64,000 bases of DNA from Micromonospora sp. CB01531 (GTDB lineage: Bacteria > Actinomycetota > Actinomycetes > Mycobacteriales > Micromonosporaceae). The stretch covers positions 1 to 64,000 of the forward strand of contig NZ_LWLS01000024.1 of assembly GCF_001905095.1 (NCBI RefSeq), written 5' to 3'. Position numbers and translations under genes: made by a program. Positions within the stretch are counted from its first letter, which is position 1. Every line of letters starts with the position of its first letter. The notes beneath the pieces were generated by a model. The model was not told the origin of the DNA. It saw only the letters and a program-made list of their open reading frames with translations, and searched no databases. Below, piece after piece: positions 54,006 through 63,416 of this stretch.

Positions 54006-55336
54006 CCACGACCGAGCGGCCGGGTACGGACAGCGAGCAGCTGCGCAGCCGGATCGCGGCGGAGCTGGACCGCACCCGGGGCCGCACCTCGCTGCTGACC
54101 GACGCGGTGGACGACGACGACCTGATCCGGCAACACTCCACCCTGATGTCCCCGCTGGTCTGGGACCTGGCCCACGTCGGCAACCAGGAGGAGCTCTGGC
54201 TGGTGCGCGACGTCGGCGGTCGCGATCCGGTACGTCGCGACATCGACGACCTGTACGACGCGTTCAAGCAGCCCCGCAAGGACCGCCCCGCGCTGCCCCT
54301 GCTGCCCCCGGCCGAGGCCCGGGCCTACGTGCGCACCGTCCGGGACAAGGTGTACGACCTGCTCGATGGGATCCGGTTCACCGATCGGCGGCTGCTGGCG
54401 GACGGCTTCGCGTTCGGGATGATCGTGCAGCACGAGCAGCAGCACGACGAGACTATGCTGGCCACCCACCAGCTGCGCGCCGGGGCGCCGGTGCTGGACG
54501 CGCCACCACCGCCCGAGCCGCTCATCCGGGTCGGCGGCGAGGTGCTGGTGCCGGCCGGGCCGTTCACCATGGGCACCTCGACCGACTCGTGGGCACTGGA
54601 CAACGAGCGCCCCGCGCACACCGTGGACCTGCCCGCGTACGTCATCGACGCCGCGCCGGTCACCAACGGCCAGTACCGCGCCTTCATCGCCGACGGCGGG
54701 TACGACGAGCCGCGCTGGTGGAGCGTGGCGGGCTGGCGACACCGCGTCGACGCGGAGCTGAGCGCGCCGATGCACTGGCGGCGGGACGGCGACGGCTGGG
54801 CGTACCGCCGGTTCGGCCGCTGGTCGCCGGTGCGCGACGACGAGCCGGTGGTGCACGTCTGCTGGTACGAGGCGGAGGCGTACGCGGCCTGGGCCGGCAT
54901 GCGCCTACCCACCGAGGCGGAGTGGGAGAAGGCGGCCCGCTGGGACCCCGCGGCCGGGCGCTCCCGCCGCTACCCGTGGGGCGATGACGACCCGACGGTC
55001 GGGCACGCGAACCTGGGGCAGCGGCACCTGTGGCCGGCGCCGGTGGGCGCGTACCCGGCGGGCGTCTCGCCGCTCGGCGTGCACCAGCTCATCGGGGACG
55101 TCTGGGAGTGGACCTCGTCCACCTTCCGGGGGCATCCCGGCTTCGTCGCGTTCCCGTACCGCGAGTATTCCGAGGTCTTCTTCGGCGACGACTACCGGGT
55201 GCTGCGTGGCGGCTCGTTCGGCACTGACCGGGCGGCCTGCCGGGGCACCTTCCGCAACTGGGACTACCCGATCCGGCGGCAGATCTTCAGCGGCTTCCGC
55301 TGCGCCCGGGACGCCCGGCCGGAGGAGGCGGCGTGA
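54002..55336 (+). CDS. egtB: Hercynylcysteine sulfoxide synthase EgtB (iron-dependent)
   Basis: Non-haem iron enzyme that joins gamma-glutamylcysteine to hercynine with oxygen, 444 residues. The N-terminal DinB-like domain supplies the iron-binding histidines H58 (WDLAHVGNQEE), H144 and H148 (QHEQQHDE). The C-terminal formylglycine-generating-enzyme-like domain starts near LVPAGPFTMGTS and ends GGSFGTDRAACRGTFRNWDYPIRRQIFSGFRCAR. The GTG at 54002 overlaps egtA. A 39-base spacer separates it from egtC. Confidence 0.96.
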   Translation: MTTTERPGTDSEQLRSRIAAELDRTRGRTSLLTDAVDDDDLIRQHSTLMSPLVWDLAHVGNQEELWLVRDVGGRDPVRRDIDDLYDAFKQPRKDRPALPLLPPAEARAYVRTVRDKVYDLLDGIRFTDRRLLADGFAFGMIVQHEQQHDETMLATHQLRAGAPVLDAPPPPEPLIRVGGEVLVPAGPFTMGTSTDSWALDNERPAHTVDLPAYVIDAAPVTNGQYRAFIADGGYDEPRWWSVAGWRHRVDAELSAPMHWRRDGDGWAYRRFGRWSPVRDDEPVVHVCWYEAEAYAAWAGMRLPTEAEWEKAARWDPAAGRSRRYPWGDDDPTVGHANLGQRHLWPAPVGAYPAGVSPLGVHQLIGDVWEWTSSTFRGHPGFVAFPYREYSEVFFGDDYRVLRGGSFGTDRAACRGTFRNWDYPIRRQIFSGFRCARDARPEEAA

Positions 55337-55375
55337 GCGACCGGAGCGGGGCGGCGTGAGCGGCGGTTCCACCTG

Positions 55376-56122
55376 ATGTGCCGCCACCTGGCGTACCTCG
55401 GTCCGCTGGTCAGCCTGCGTAGCCTGCTGTACGACCCGCCGTACGGGCTGCTGCGGCAGTCCTGGGCGCCGCGCGACATGCGCGGCGGCGGCACGATCAA
55501 CGCCGACGGCTTCGGCGTCGGGTGGTACCCGGGCACCGGCGACCCGGTCCGTTACCGGCGGGCGCAGCCGCTGTGGAGCGACACCACGCTGCCCGGGCTC
55601 GCGGCGGTCACGGTCGCCGGTGCGGTGCTGGCCGCCGTCCGGTCCGCGACGGTCGGCATGCCGGTGCAGGAGACGGCCGTCGCCCCGTTCGCCGAGGGGC
55701 GCTGGCTGTTCAGCCACAACGGCGTGGTCCGGGGCTGGCCGGACACGGTGGTGCCGCTCGCCGCCGAGCTGCCGGTCCGCGACCTGCTGACGCTGGACGC
55801 GCCGACCGACGCCGCGCTGCTGTGGGCGCTGGTCCGGCACCGGCTGCGGGCCGGGCAGGATCCGGCGCGGGCGGTGGCCGACACCGTCGCGGCGGTCGCG
55901 GGGGTCGCGCCCGGGTCGCGGATGAACCTGCTGCTCACCGACGGTACGACGGCGGTGGCCAGCGTGGCTGGGCACGCGTTGTCGGTGCGCCGTACCCCCG
56001 AGTCGGTGCTGTTGGCCTCGGAACCTCTCGACGACGACCCCGGCTGGCAGGCGGTGCCGGACGGGCGGCTGGTGGTGGCGACCGCGACCGGGGTGCGAAC
56101 CCGGGATCTGGTGGCCGCCTGA
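55376..56122 (+). CDS. egtC: Gamma-glutamyl hercynylcysteine sulfoxide hydrolase EgtC
   Basis: Class II glutamine-amidotransferase-fold hydrolase, 248 residues, removing the gamma-glutamyl group from the EgtB product. C2 (MCRHLAYLG) is the nucleophile; NADGFGVGWY, the SHNGVVRG loop and SRMNLLLTDG fit the family. It lies between egtB and egtD, as in mycobacteria. Confidence 0.95.
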   Translation: MCRHLAYLGPLVSLRSLLYDPPYGLLRQSWAPRDMRGGGTINADGFGVGWYPGTGDPVRYRRAQPLWSDTTLPGLAAVTVAGAVLAAVRSATVGMPVQETAVAPFAEGRWLFSHNGVVRGWPDTVVPLAAELPVRDLLTLDAPTDAALLWALVRHRLRAGQDPARAVADTVAAVAGVAPGSRMNLLLTDGTTAVASVAGHALSVRRTPESVLLASEPLDDDPGWQAVPDGRLVVATATGVRTRDLVAA

Positions 56123-56175
56123 AGCAACGTTTCCACGGGTAGGGCAGGACGTTCGGGCAACGGAAGGGGCACCTC

Positions 56176-57141
56176 ATGAGCGCGGAGCCACTGGAGATCT
56201 ACCTGGCGGAGCAGGACCTCGACCGCAGCCTGCGGGAGGATGTACGGGTCGGGCTGACCGCGCAGCCGAAGTGGCTGCCACCGAAGTGGTTCTACGACGC
56301 CCGCGGCAGTGAACTCTTCGGCGAGATCACCCGGCTGTCGGAGTACTACCCGACCCGGGCCGAACGGGCGGTGCTGACCGAGCACGCCGACGAGATCGCC
56401 GAGGTGACCGGGGCGAAGACGCTGATCGAACTGGGGTCCGGCTCGTCGGAGAAGACCCGGCTGCTGCTCGACGCGTTCACCCGCCACGGAGGCCTGGGCA
56501 CCTTCGCGCCGCTGGACGTGTCGGTCAGCGCGCTGCGGGAGTCCACCGAGCGGATCGCCGCCGAATACCCCGGGCTGCGGGTACGTGGCATCGTCGGCGA
56601 CTTCACCCGGCAGCTCGACCGGCTGCCCACCGGCGGCCGGCGGCTGGTGGTGTTCCTCGGCGGCACCATCGGCAACCTGCTGCCGGTCGAGCGGGCCGAG
56701 TTCCTCACCGCCATGCGCGCCGCGTTGGAGGCCGGCGACTGGCTGCTGATCGGCACCGACCTGGTCAAGGACCCGAAGGTGATCGTGCCCGCCTACGACG
56801 ACGCGGCCGGGGTGACCGCCGACTTCAACCGCAACGTGCTCCGTGTGATCAACCGGGAGCTGGGGGCGGACTTCGACCCGGAGGCGTTCACCCACGTGGC
56901 GGTCTGGGATCCCGAGCACGAGTGGATCGAGATGCGGCTGCGCGCCGAACGCCCGATGCGGGTGCACGTGCTGGACCTGGACGTCGGGTTCGCCGCGGGT
57001 GAGGAGCTGCGGACGGAGATCTCGGCGAAGTTCCACCCGGAGGGGATCGCGGCCGAGCTGACCGACGCCGGCTTCGCCACGCAGGCGTTCTGGACCGACC
57101 CGCACGGACTGTTCGGCGTCACTCTCGCCCGGGCCGACTGA
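56176..57141 (+). CDS. egtD: L-histidine N-alpha-methyltransferase EgtD
   Basis: SAM-dependent enzyme trimethylating histidine to hercynine, the first step of ergothioneine synthesis; 321 residues. The SAM motif is ELGSGSSEKTRLLLDAF; FLGGTIGNLLPVE and the substrate-binding AYDDAAGVTADFNRNVL region (Tyr, Asn) are typical. The ATG at 56176 follows GGAAGGGG. Last gene of the cluster; no egtE (the C-S lyase) follows. Confidence 0.96.
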   Translation: MSAEPLEIYLAEQDLDRSLREDVRVGLTAQPKWLPPKWFYDARGSELFGEITRLSEYYPTRAERAVLTEHADEIAEVTGAKTLIELGSGSSEKTRLLLDAFTRHGGLGTFAPLDVSVSALRESTERIAAEYPGLRVRGIVGDFTRQLDRLPTGGRRLVVFLGGTIGNLLPVERAEFLTAMRAALEAGDWLLIGTDLVKDPKVIVPAYDDAAGVTADFNRNVLRVINRELGADFDPEAFTHVAVWDPEHEWIEMRLRAERPMRVHVLDLDVGFAAGEELRTEISAKFHPEGIAAELTDAGFATQAFWTDPHGLFGVTLARAD

Positions 57142-57210
57142 GCGTCCGGGGCCGCCGCGGTGAGCCTGTTCACCCGCGGCTACCCCGCCGGCCGGGGTGG
57201 GTTAGGCTGG

Positions 57211-57345
57211 GCGGCGCGAAGGGGAGTAGCCCCCAATGTCGTGGTCGACATACTGGTGCGTCCCGCATCCGGCCACGCGGCCCCGGTTCCCGGGGCGGGC
57301 GAGACCTTCGACTCAGGCTGTCGCAGCCGGGTCGAGGGCGCCCCT
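57211..57345 (+). ncRNA. yybP-ykoY-type manganese riboswitch
   Basis: The leader of the UPF0016 gene contains the two conserved metal-binding loops of this riboswitch class: GGGGAGTAG at 57221-57229 and GAGACCTT at 57301-57308, separated by GC-rich hairpin-forming sequence. The class senses Mn2+ and commonly controls Mn exporters, including UPF0016/MntP-type genes, so the gene behind it agrees. Limits are approximate. Confidence 0.85.
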
Positions 57346-57351
57346 GTACCT

Positions 57352-57373
57352 CCTCCCGGCTTGATCGGGAAGG
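57352..57373 (+). promoter_or_regulatory. Hairpin sequestering the ribosome binding site of the Mn exporter gene
   Basis: CCTCCCG (57352-57358) pairs with CGGGAAGG (57366-57373) leaving one bulged A; the right arm contains the GGGAAGG ribosome site five bases before the ATG at 57379. This suggests translational control: metal binding by the upstream aptamer would free the site. Confidence 0.6.
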
Positions 57374-57378
57374 TTCAC

Positions 57379-57966
57379 ATGGACGGTTTCCTCGTCGCGC
57401 TGGTGATCAGCTTCGGCGTCATCTTCGTCGCCGAGCTGGGCGACAAGTCCCAGCTCATGGCCCTCACGTTCGCCACGCGGTTCAAGCCCGTGCCGGTGCT
57501 CATCGGCATCACCGTCGCCACCGCCATTGTGCACCTGGCCTCGGTGGCGATCGGGTACGGGCTGCACGCGGCGCTGCCCACCACCTGGATCTCGCTCATC
57601 GCCGGTGTGGCATTCCTGGGTTTCGGTGCGTGGACCCTGCGCGGCGACAAGCTCACCGAGGAGGAGAAGCGCAAGGCCGAGAAGAGCAGCAGGTCCGCGA
57701 TCATCACCGTCGGCGTCGCCTTCTTCCTGGCCGAGCTGGGTGACAAGACCATGCTGGCCACCATCACCCTGGCCACCAAGTACGGCTGGTTCGGGACCTG
57801 GCTCGGTTCCACGATCGGCATGGTGGCTGCCGACGCCCTGGCGATCATGGTCGGCCGGCTGCTCGGCAAGCACCTGCCGGAGAAGACCATCCGGTACGGC
57901 GCGGCGATCCTCTTCGCCATCTCCGGCCTGTGGCTGATCCTGGAGGCGGTCCACGAGCTGACCTGA
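57379..57966 (+). CDS. UPF0016/TMEM165-GDT1-family manganese exporter
   Basis: A 195-residue membrane protein with six predicted helices and the two family motifs: ELGDKS (E19 onward) in helix 1 and ELGDKT in the second half, the inverted-repeat design of UPF0016. A charged loop (RGDKLTEEEKRKAEKSSR) lies between halves. Bacterial members such as Mnx/MneA export Mn2+. The upstream Mn riboswitch supports that role. Followed by a perfect terminator. Confidence 0.92.
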   Translation: MDGFLVALVISFGVIFVAELGDKSQLMALTFATRFKPVPVLIGITVATAIVHLASVAIGYGLHAALPTTWISLIAGVAFLGFGAWTLRGDKLTEEEKRKAEKSSRSAIITVGVAFFLAELGDKTMLATITLATKYGWFGTWLGSTIGMVAADALAIMVGRLLGKHLPEKTIRYGAAILFAISGLWLILEAVHELT

Positions 57967-57982
57967 GCCGTCCGCGCGGTGT

Positions 57983-58013
57983 CGCCGCCGCGACCGCGTG
58001 GGTCGCGGCGGCG
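57983..58013 (+). terminator. Terminator of the Mn exporter gene
   Basis: CGCCGCCGCGACC (57983-57995) and GGTCGCGGCGGCG (58001-58013) pair perfectly around five bases, 16 bases past the stop. Confidence 0.85.
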
Positions 58014-58184
58014 GCGCCCGCCGGAGCCTGTTCCCGCACCGGGCGGCACGGCCCGCGTCGGGCGTGCGTGATTCTGCCGGCCGCCGCCGGGTACGAAGAT
58101 CTGCGCCGCCCTGCGGCGGTGACGGCCGACGCCTAGCGTGGGCGGCAGGAGAGGCGAACCTTCGGACGACCGGGAGGTCAGCGC

Positions 58185-58400
58185 ATGGCCAGGCACGACG
58201 AGCCCAACGAGTACGGCTTCGCCGGGGACCCCACCGCTCCCGAGCCGCCGCCCGGCGGGCGCGCCAACGAGCAGGACCGGACCGAGTGGCTTGTGGTGCC
58301 GGCTGACGACCTCATGGAGCCCTACGCCGAGGCGGTCGAGGAGGAGACCGAGGAGCGGGAGGAGCCCGAGGAGGAGCATCCGGCCGACCGCCGGCGCTGA
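58185..58400 (+). CDS. Small acidic protein of unknown function
   Basis: A 71-residue, strongly acidic protein (EAVEEETEEREEPEEEHPADRRR at the C-terminus) with GGGAGG nine bases before the ATG at 58185. A central TEWLVVPADDLMEPYAEA segment is the only non-charged part. No cysteine, no membrane helix. It may be disordered. Transcribed convergently with nhaA, with only 31 bases between stops. Confidence 0.65.
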   Translation: MARHDEPNEYGFAGDPTAPEPPPGGRANEQDRTEWLVVPADDLMEPYAEAVEEETEEREEPEEEHPADRRR

Positions 58401-58431
58401 CCGGACGCGGCGGGCCCGCGCACTGCTGGCG

Positions 58432-59742
58432 CTACGCGGACCGATCCTGGTAGACGTCCGGGATGCCGTCGCCGTCGGCGTCCCGGCTCTCCCGCTCCGA
58501 GATTCGCCGGTACACCCGGTTGCGGCGCAGCAGCACGGTCGAGGCCAGCGTGGCCGCGATCAGCGAGCCGAGCAGCACGGCCATCTTCACCCGGTCGTCC
58601 TCCGGGCTGCCGGCGCCGAAGGCCAGCTCACCGATGAGCAGCGAGACGGTGAAGCCGATGCCGGCCAGCAGCGCCAGCCCGAGCAGGTCCGCCCAGGTGA
58701 TCTCCTCGTCGAGTTCGGCCCGGGTGAACCGGGCGAGCAGGAACGTCGAGCCGAACACGCCGACCGTCTTGCCGAGCACCAGACCGGCGGCGACCCCGAG
58801 CACGACCGGGTCGGTGAGCACCGCGCCCAGGTCGACGTCGACCAGCGACACGCCGGCCGCGAAGAACGCGAAGACCGGCACCGCCAGGCCCGCCGACACC
58901 GGTCGCCACCTGTGCTCCAGCCGCTCCGCCAGACCCGGTCCGCCGGCCCGGGACGGCAGCACGGGCACGGTGAAGCCGAGCAGCACCCCGGCGACCGTGG
59001 CATGCACCCCGGAGGCGTGCACCAGGGCCCAGGCGAGCCCGGCGAGCGGGATGAGCGCCCACCACCAGGTCCGCCGCCGCTGCACCAGCAGCGCGAAGAC
59101 GGCGATCGGTGCCAGCGCCGCGAGCAGCGGCAACGGTCGGAAATCGGCGGTGTAGAAGACCGCGATGATGATGATCGCGAAGAGGTCGTCGACCACCGCG
59201 AGGGTGAGCAGGAAGGCGCGCAGCCCCTGCGGCAGGTGTGAGCTGACCACTGCCAGCACGGCGAGGGCGAAGGCGATGTCGGTGGCGGTGGGGATGGCCC
59301 AGCCGCGCAGTCCCGCCCCGCCGGTGGAGAGGAGCACCGCGACGTAGCAGAGGGCGGGCACCAGCATGCCCCCGATCGCGGCGACCACCGGCACGGTCGC
59401 CCGCCGCGGGTCCCGCAGGTCCCCGGCCACGAACTCGCGTTTGAGCTCCAGGCCCACCACGAAGAAGAAGATCGCCAGCAGGCCGTCCGCGGCCCACGCG
59501 GCGAGGTCGAGGTCCAGGTGCAGCGCCCCGCCGCCGGGCCACGGCACCCAGCGGCCCAGTTCCGCGTACGCGGACCGCCAGGGGGAGTTGGCCCAGGCCA
59601 GCGCGATCACCGCACCGAGCAGCAGCAGCCCGCCGCCCACCGTTTCGGTACGCAGCACGTCGGCCAGGAAGCGTGCTTCCGGCCAGGAACGGCGGGAGAG
59701 GAGGCGTTCGGGCAGGCGGGTGCGCGGGGTGCGGTTGGTCAT
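58432..59742 (-). CDS. nhaA: Na+/H+ antiporter NhaA
   Basis: A 436-residue membrane antiporter for sodium and pH homeostasis. Family landmarks: [40 protein letters not shown], and the transport-site aspartate pair in [16 protein letters not shown]. About 12 helices. A short hydrophilic tail ([24 protein letters not shown]) resembles a calcium-binding DxDxDG loop and is unusual for NhaA. Confidence 0.94.
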   Translation of the reverse strand: MTNRTPRTRLPERLLSRRSWPEARFLADVLRTETVGGGLLLLGAVIALAWANSPWRSAYAELGRWVPWPGGGALHLDLDLAAWAADGLLAIFFFVVGLELKREFVAGDLRDPRRATVPVVAAIGGMLVPALCYVAVLLSTGGAGLRGWAIPTATDIAFALAVLAVVSSHLPQGLRAFLLTLAVVDDLFAIIIIAVFYTADFRPLPLLAALAPIAVFALLVQRRRTWWWALIPLAGLAWALVHASGVHATVAGVLLGFTVPVLPSRAGGPGLAERLEHRWRPVSAGLAVPVFAFFAAGVSLVDVDLGAVLTDPVVLGVAAGLVLGKTVGVFGSTFLLARFTRAELDEEITWADLLGLALLAGIGFTVSLLIGELAFGAGSPEDDRVKMAVLLGSLIAATLASTVLLRRNRVYRRISERESRDADGDGIPDVYQDRSA

Positions 59743-59920
59743 ACGGTGTCCAACTCCGGCTCGTCGACGGCAAGGAACTCGCCGACCAGACTTCCCGGCA
59801 CACCGGTTTCGACCCTATCCCGGCGGCGGCGGCAGTGCCGATCCGGGCCGGTGGGACGATTCGCTCAGCCGTCGGAGCAGAGGCCAGCGCGGCGGGGCGG
59901 AAGCGCCCACCACGCCCGGC

Positions 59921-61771
59921 TCAGCGCTGCCCGGGCAGCACCGGCAGCGACGCGTGGACATGGTCGCAGAGCGCCGCCAGCCGCTTGACCAACTCGTCCG
60001 GGTCGGCGTACGGGTCCAGCCCGCGTACCTCCTCGGGGGCGAGCGACGGCACCGCCACGTGCGAGATGAGCGGGTGCAGCGGCCGGCTGTCCGCCTCGTC
60101 GGCGCCGAACAGGTGCTCGTGCAGCTTCTCGCCCGGCCGCAGCCCGGTGTAGACGATGTCGACCGGGTGGTCCGCCTCGGCGGCGAGCCGGCGGGCGACG
60201 TCGGCGATGCGTACCGGCTCGCCCATGTCGAGCACCAGCGCCTCACCCCCGCGGCCGATGGTGGCCGCCTGGAGCACCAGGTGCACTGCCTCCTGCACGG
60301 TCATGAAGTAGCGGGTCACCTCCGGGTGCGTGACGGTGATCGGCACCCCGGCCCGGATCTGCGCCTGGAACGCGGTCAGCACGGAGCCCCGGCTGCTGAG
60401 CACGTTGCCGAAGCGGACGCTCAGGTGCGCCCCGCCGAACTGGTCGGCGAAGTGGGCGGTGAGCCGCTCGGTGATCCGCTTCGAGTAGCCGAGCACGCTG
60501 GTCGGGTTGGCCGCCTTGTCGGTGGAGATGTTGACGAACTCGGCGACGTCCCGGCACGCCTCCAGGACGTTGAGGGTGCCCAGGACGTTGGTCTTGATCG
60601 CCTCGCCGGGGTGCCGCTGGAGCATGGTGAGGTGCTTGAGGGCCGCCGCGTGGAAGACCACGTCCGGCTGCCGGTCGGCGATGATCCGGGCGATGCCCTC
60701 GGCGTCGCGGATGTCGGCCAGGATCAGCTCCGGGCCGTCCAGCAGCGCCCGCCCGTGCAGGGACATCTGCAGGGCGTGCAGGGCTGACTCGTCCCGGTCG
60801 AGCATCATCAGCTCGCCCGGCTCGCAGCGGGCGATCTGCCGGCACAGCTCGGAGCCGATGGAGCCGCCGGCGCCGGTGACCAGGATCCGCCGCCCGGCCA
60901 GGCCGCTGCGTTCCACGGTCAGTTCGGCCACCCGCTGCGCCCGCCCGAGCAGGTCGGTGAGCTGCATGTCCCGGATGTCGGTGACCGCGACCGGACGGTC
61001 GAGCAGCTCGCGGACCGGGGGCAGCACCTTGAACGCGGCGCCGGCCTGGAGCGTGCGGGCGCGCACGTCCCGCAGCAGCGCCGCGTCCGAGCCGCTCATC
61101 GAGAAGATCACGGTGCCGGCCCGGGTCGCCCGCACCGCCGAGCCGATCTGCTCCCGGCCGCCCAGCACCCGGAGCCCCTCCAGGCGCAGCCGCCGGTTGG
61201 CGGGGTCGTCGTCGAGCAGGCCCACCGGTTGGTACCGGCCCTGCGGATCGCCGAGGAGCACCCGGACCAGGCGTTCGCTGGCCGCGTCCACGCCGTAGAC
61301 CAGACACCGCTCCGCGGCGCGGACCGGCCGGCGGTGTCGTTCCTGCCGGGTCCGCCAGGCGGCGCGGCCGGCGGCCATCAGCACCAGGGCGACCGCGCCG
61401 CCGAGCAGCGGGGTGGTGGCCGGTGTCGGCCGTTCGGTCCACGGCAGCAGCAGGCAGGCCAGGGTGGCCAGCGCGGCGGTCGCGGCCCGGCCGGCCAGCC
61501 CGCGGGCCTCGCCGGCGCTGCCGATCGGGTGCCGCCCGTACATCCGGAAGCGAAGCAGGGTGAGCACCGCGTACAGCGCGGCGCAGCCGAGCGCCACGGT
61601 CAGCACCCGGACGCCGCGGACGGCGGTCAGCTCGAACTCGTAACGGGTCCACGCCGCGCCGAGAAATCCGCCGCACCACGCGGCGGTGTCCAGCGTTAAC
61701 AGAGACAGGGTGGCCGTGCGGCGGGTGACCCAGTCGCGGGGCCGGGCGGCGGCGGTTGCTTCGCGATCCAT
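59921..61771 (-). CDS. Membrane-anchored nucleotide-sugar epimerase/dehydratase (FlaA1/CapD type)
   Basis: A 616-residue protein of exopolysaccharide or O-glycan synthesis. Four N-terminal helices (about 20-140), a first Rossmann-like domain (RCLVYGVDAASERLVRVLLGD), then the extended-SDR catalytic domain with GAGGSIGSELCRQI (NAD site) and VNISTDKAANPTSVLGYSKRITE (catalytic region). Members such as PglF/CapD convert UDP-GlcNAc to 4-keto-6-deoxy sugars. It is divergent from the tyrosine autokinase gene, together marking the edge of a polysaccharide locus. Confidence 0.93.
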   Translation of the reverse strand: MDREATAAARPRDWVTRRTATLSLLTLDTAAWCGGFLGAAWTRYEFELTAVRGVRVLTVALGCAALYAVLTLLRFRMYGRHPIGSAGEARGLAGRAATAALATLACLLLPWTERPTPATTPLLGGAVALVLMAAGRAAWRTRQERHRRPVRAAERCLVYGVDAASERLVRVLLGDPQGRYQPVGLLDDDPANRRLRLEGLRVLGGREQIGSAVRATRAGTVIFSMSGSDAALLRDVRARTLQAGAAFKVLPPVRELLDRPVAVTDIRDMQLTDLLGRAQRVAELTVERSGLAGRRILVTGAGGSIGSELCRQIARCEPGELMMLDRDESALHALQMSLHGRALLDGPELILADIRDAEGIARIIADRQPDVVFHAAALKHLTMLQRHPGEAIKTNVLGTLNVLEACRDVAEFVNISTDKAANPTSVLGYSKRITERLTAHFADQFGGAHLSVRFGNVLSSRGSVLTAFQAQIRAGVPITVTHPEVTRYFMTVQEAVHLVLQAATIGRGGEALVLDMGEPVRIADVARRLAAEADHPVDIVYTGLRPGEKLHEHLFGADEADSRPLHPLISHVAVPSLAPEEVRGLDPYADPDELVKRLAALCDHVHASLPVLPGQR

Positions 61772-61958
61772 GGATGTCCTCTGCGTCCGAACCCGGAATG
61801 GAAGGATTTAGACCGTATGAGCGCTTCTAATCGTTTACATTCGTCCGGTCGCTTACTGTGATGTATATGCACTTTCGATCCTGGCATGGCAACTGGGCGT
61901 TTTAGGGGGCTTTCGTGCAGTTTCATCGGCTGATCGGCGTGTCGCGAGGGGGAGCGTG
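61772..61958. promoter_or_regulatory. AT-rich divergent promoter region of the polysaccharide locus
   Basis: The 187 bases between the CapD-type and Wzc-type genes include an unusually AT-rich stretch (about 61800-61915, e.g. TTCTAATCGTTTACATTC and GTGATGTATATGCAC). It must hold both promoters and is a plausible Lsr2 binding site. No small gene is convincing. Confidence 0.55.
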
Positions 61959-63416
61959 ATGGACGTTCTCAGCTACCTGCGGCTGGTCCGACGCCACTGG
62001 TGGATCGTTCTGGTCACCGTGATGGTCGCCGTGGGGGCGGCCGCTCTGATCACGGTCCGCACCCCACCCAGCTATCAGGGCTCGGTGACCTTCTTCGTCA
62101 CCACGCCCAGCCAGGGGGTCACCGACGCCTACCAGGGCGGCCTCTTCCTCCAGCAGCGGGTGAAGTCCTACGCCGACCTGCTGACCAGCGACCGGCTGGC
62201 GCAGAGCGTGGTGACGGAGAGCCCGCTCGGGCTCACCGCCGACCAGGTGCAGCGCCGGATCAGCACCTCCACCGAGGCCGGCACGGTGCTGCTGAAGGCC
62301 ACCTTCACCGACACCGACCAGACCCGGACGCTGCAGACCACCGAGGCGCTCTCCGCCAAGTTCGTGGAGCTGGTGCGGAAGGTGGAGACGCCCCCGGACG
62401 GCAAGTCGCCACCGGTCAAGATCGAGATCGTGAGCGGTCCCCGGGTGACCTCCAGCCCGGTGGCGCCGCAGCCGGTGCGCAACCTGGTCATCGGCGGACT
62501 GCTGGGCCTGCTGCTCGGCGCGGGGCTGGCCGTGCTGCGGGGCGTCGCCGACGTCCGGATGCGGGACGCGGCCGCGCTCCAGCGGGTGACCGGCAGCCCG
62601 CTGCTGGGCGAGATCCCGTTCGAGTCCGGCGCCAAGGCGGCTCCACTGATCGTGGGCGAGGCGGCCAACTCGCCCCGCGCCGAGGCGGTCCGCAAGCTGC
62701 GCACCAACCTGCGCTTCGTGGACGTGCACGAGCCGGCCCGGGTCATCGCGGTCACCAGCGCCCTGCAGGGCGAGGGGAAGACCACCATGGCCTGCAACAC
62801 GGCGATCGCGCTGGCCGAGGCGGGCTGGCGGGTGCTGCTCATCGACGCCGACCTGCGCCGTCCCAAGGTCGCCGACTACCTCGGGGTCGACGGTGGGGTG
62901 GGCCTCACCGACGTGCTGGTGGGTGACGTCCAGGTGGGCGACGTGGTGCAGCGGTGGGGCGACAAGTCGTTGCTCGTGCTCCCCAGCGGCGCCACCCCGC
63001 CCAACCCGAGTGAGCTGCTCGGCTCCAAGGCGATGGCGGACCTGCTGGTCGCCCTGCGGGAGTCGGCGGACATCGTGGTCATCGACACCGCGCCGCTGCT
63101 CGCCGTCACCGACGGCGTGGTGGTGGCCGTGCAGGCGGACGGCGCGCTGCTGGTTGCCCAGCAGGGGCGGACCTCGCGCAGCCAGGTGGCCGCCGCGTCC
63201 CGGGCACTGCACTCGGTGTCGGTGCGCCTGCTCGGCTGTGTGCTGAACATGGCCAAGGTGGCCCGGGCGGACGCCTACCAGTACGAGGCGTACAAGGTGG
63301 TCGTTCCGCCGGCAGCGTCGTCCGTACCCACCGACCGGGCGGGTGTCGCCCGGCGCGGCGAGCCCGAGGCGCCGCTGGGCGACCGCACCCAGGAACTCAC
63401 CCGGCTGTCCCGATGA
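61959..63416 (+). CDS. Polysaccharide-biosynthesis tyrosine autokinase (Wzc/CpsCD type)
   Basis: A 485-residue membrane kinase controlling polysaccharide chain length and export. Two membrane helices (about 15-33 and 175-195) flank a Wzz-type extracellular domain; the cytoplasmic BY-kinase domain has Walker A QGEGKTT (270-276), Walker A' LLIDADLRRPK and Walker B VVIDTAP. Only a short tyrosine cluster is present (DAYQYEAYK near 435), where longer Wzc tails carry five to seven. ATG 61959 follows GAGGGGGAG; GTG 61956 is too close. Its end overlaps the phosphatase gene by 20 bases. Confidence 0.94.
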   Translation: MDVLSYLRLVRRHWWIVLVTVMVAVGAAALITVRTPPSYQGSVTFFVTTPSQGVTDAYQGGLFLQQRVKSYADLLTSDRLAQSVVTESPLGLTADQVQRRISTSTEAGTVLLKATFTDTDQTRTLQTTEALSAKFVELVRKVETPPDGKSPPVKIEIVSGPRVTSSPVAPQPVRNLVIGGLLGLLLGAGLAVLRGVADVRMRDAAALQRVTGSPLLGEIPFESGAKAAPLIVGEAANSPRAEAVRKLRTNLRFVDVHEPARVIAVTSALQGEGKTTMACNTAIALAEAGWRVLLIDADLRRPKVADYLGVDGGVGLTDVLVGDVQVGDVVQRWGDKSLLVLPSGATPPNPSELLGSKAMADLLVALRESADIVVIDTAPLLAVTDGVVVAVQADGALLVAQQGRTSRSQVAAASRALHSVSVRLLGCVLNMAKVARADAYQYEAYKVVVPPAASSVPTDRAGVARRGEPEAPLGDRTQELTRLSR

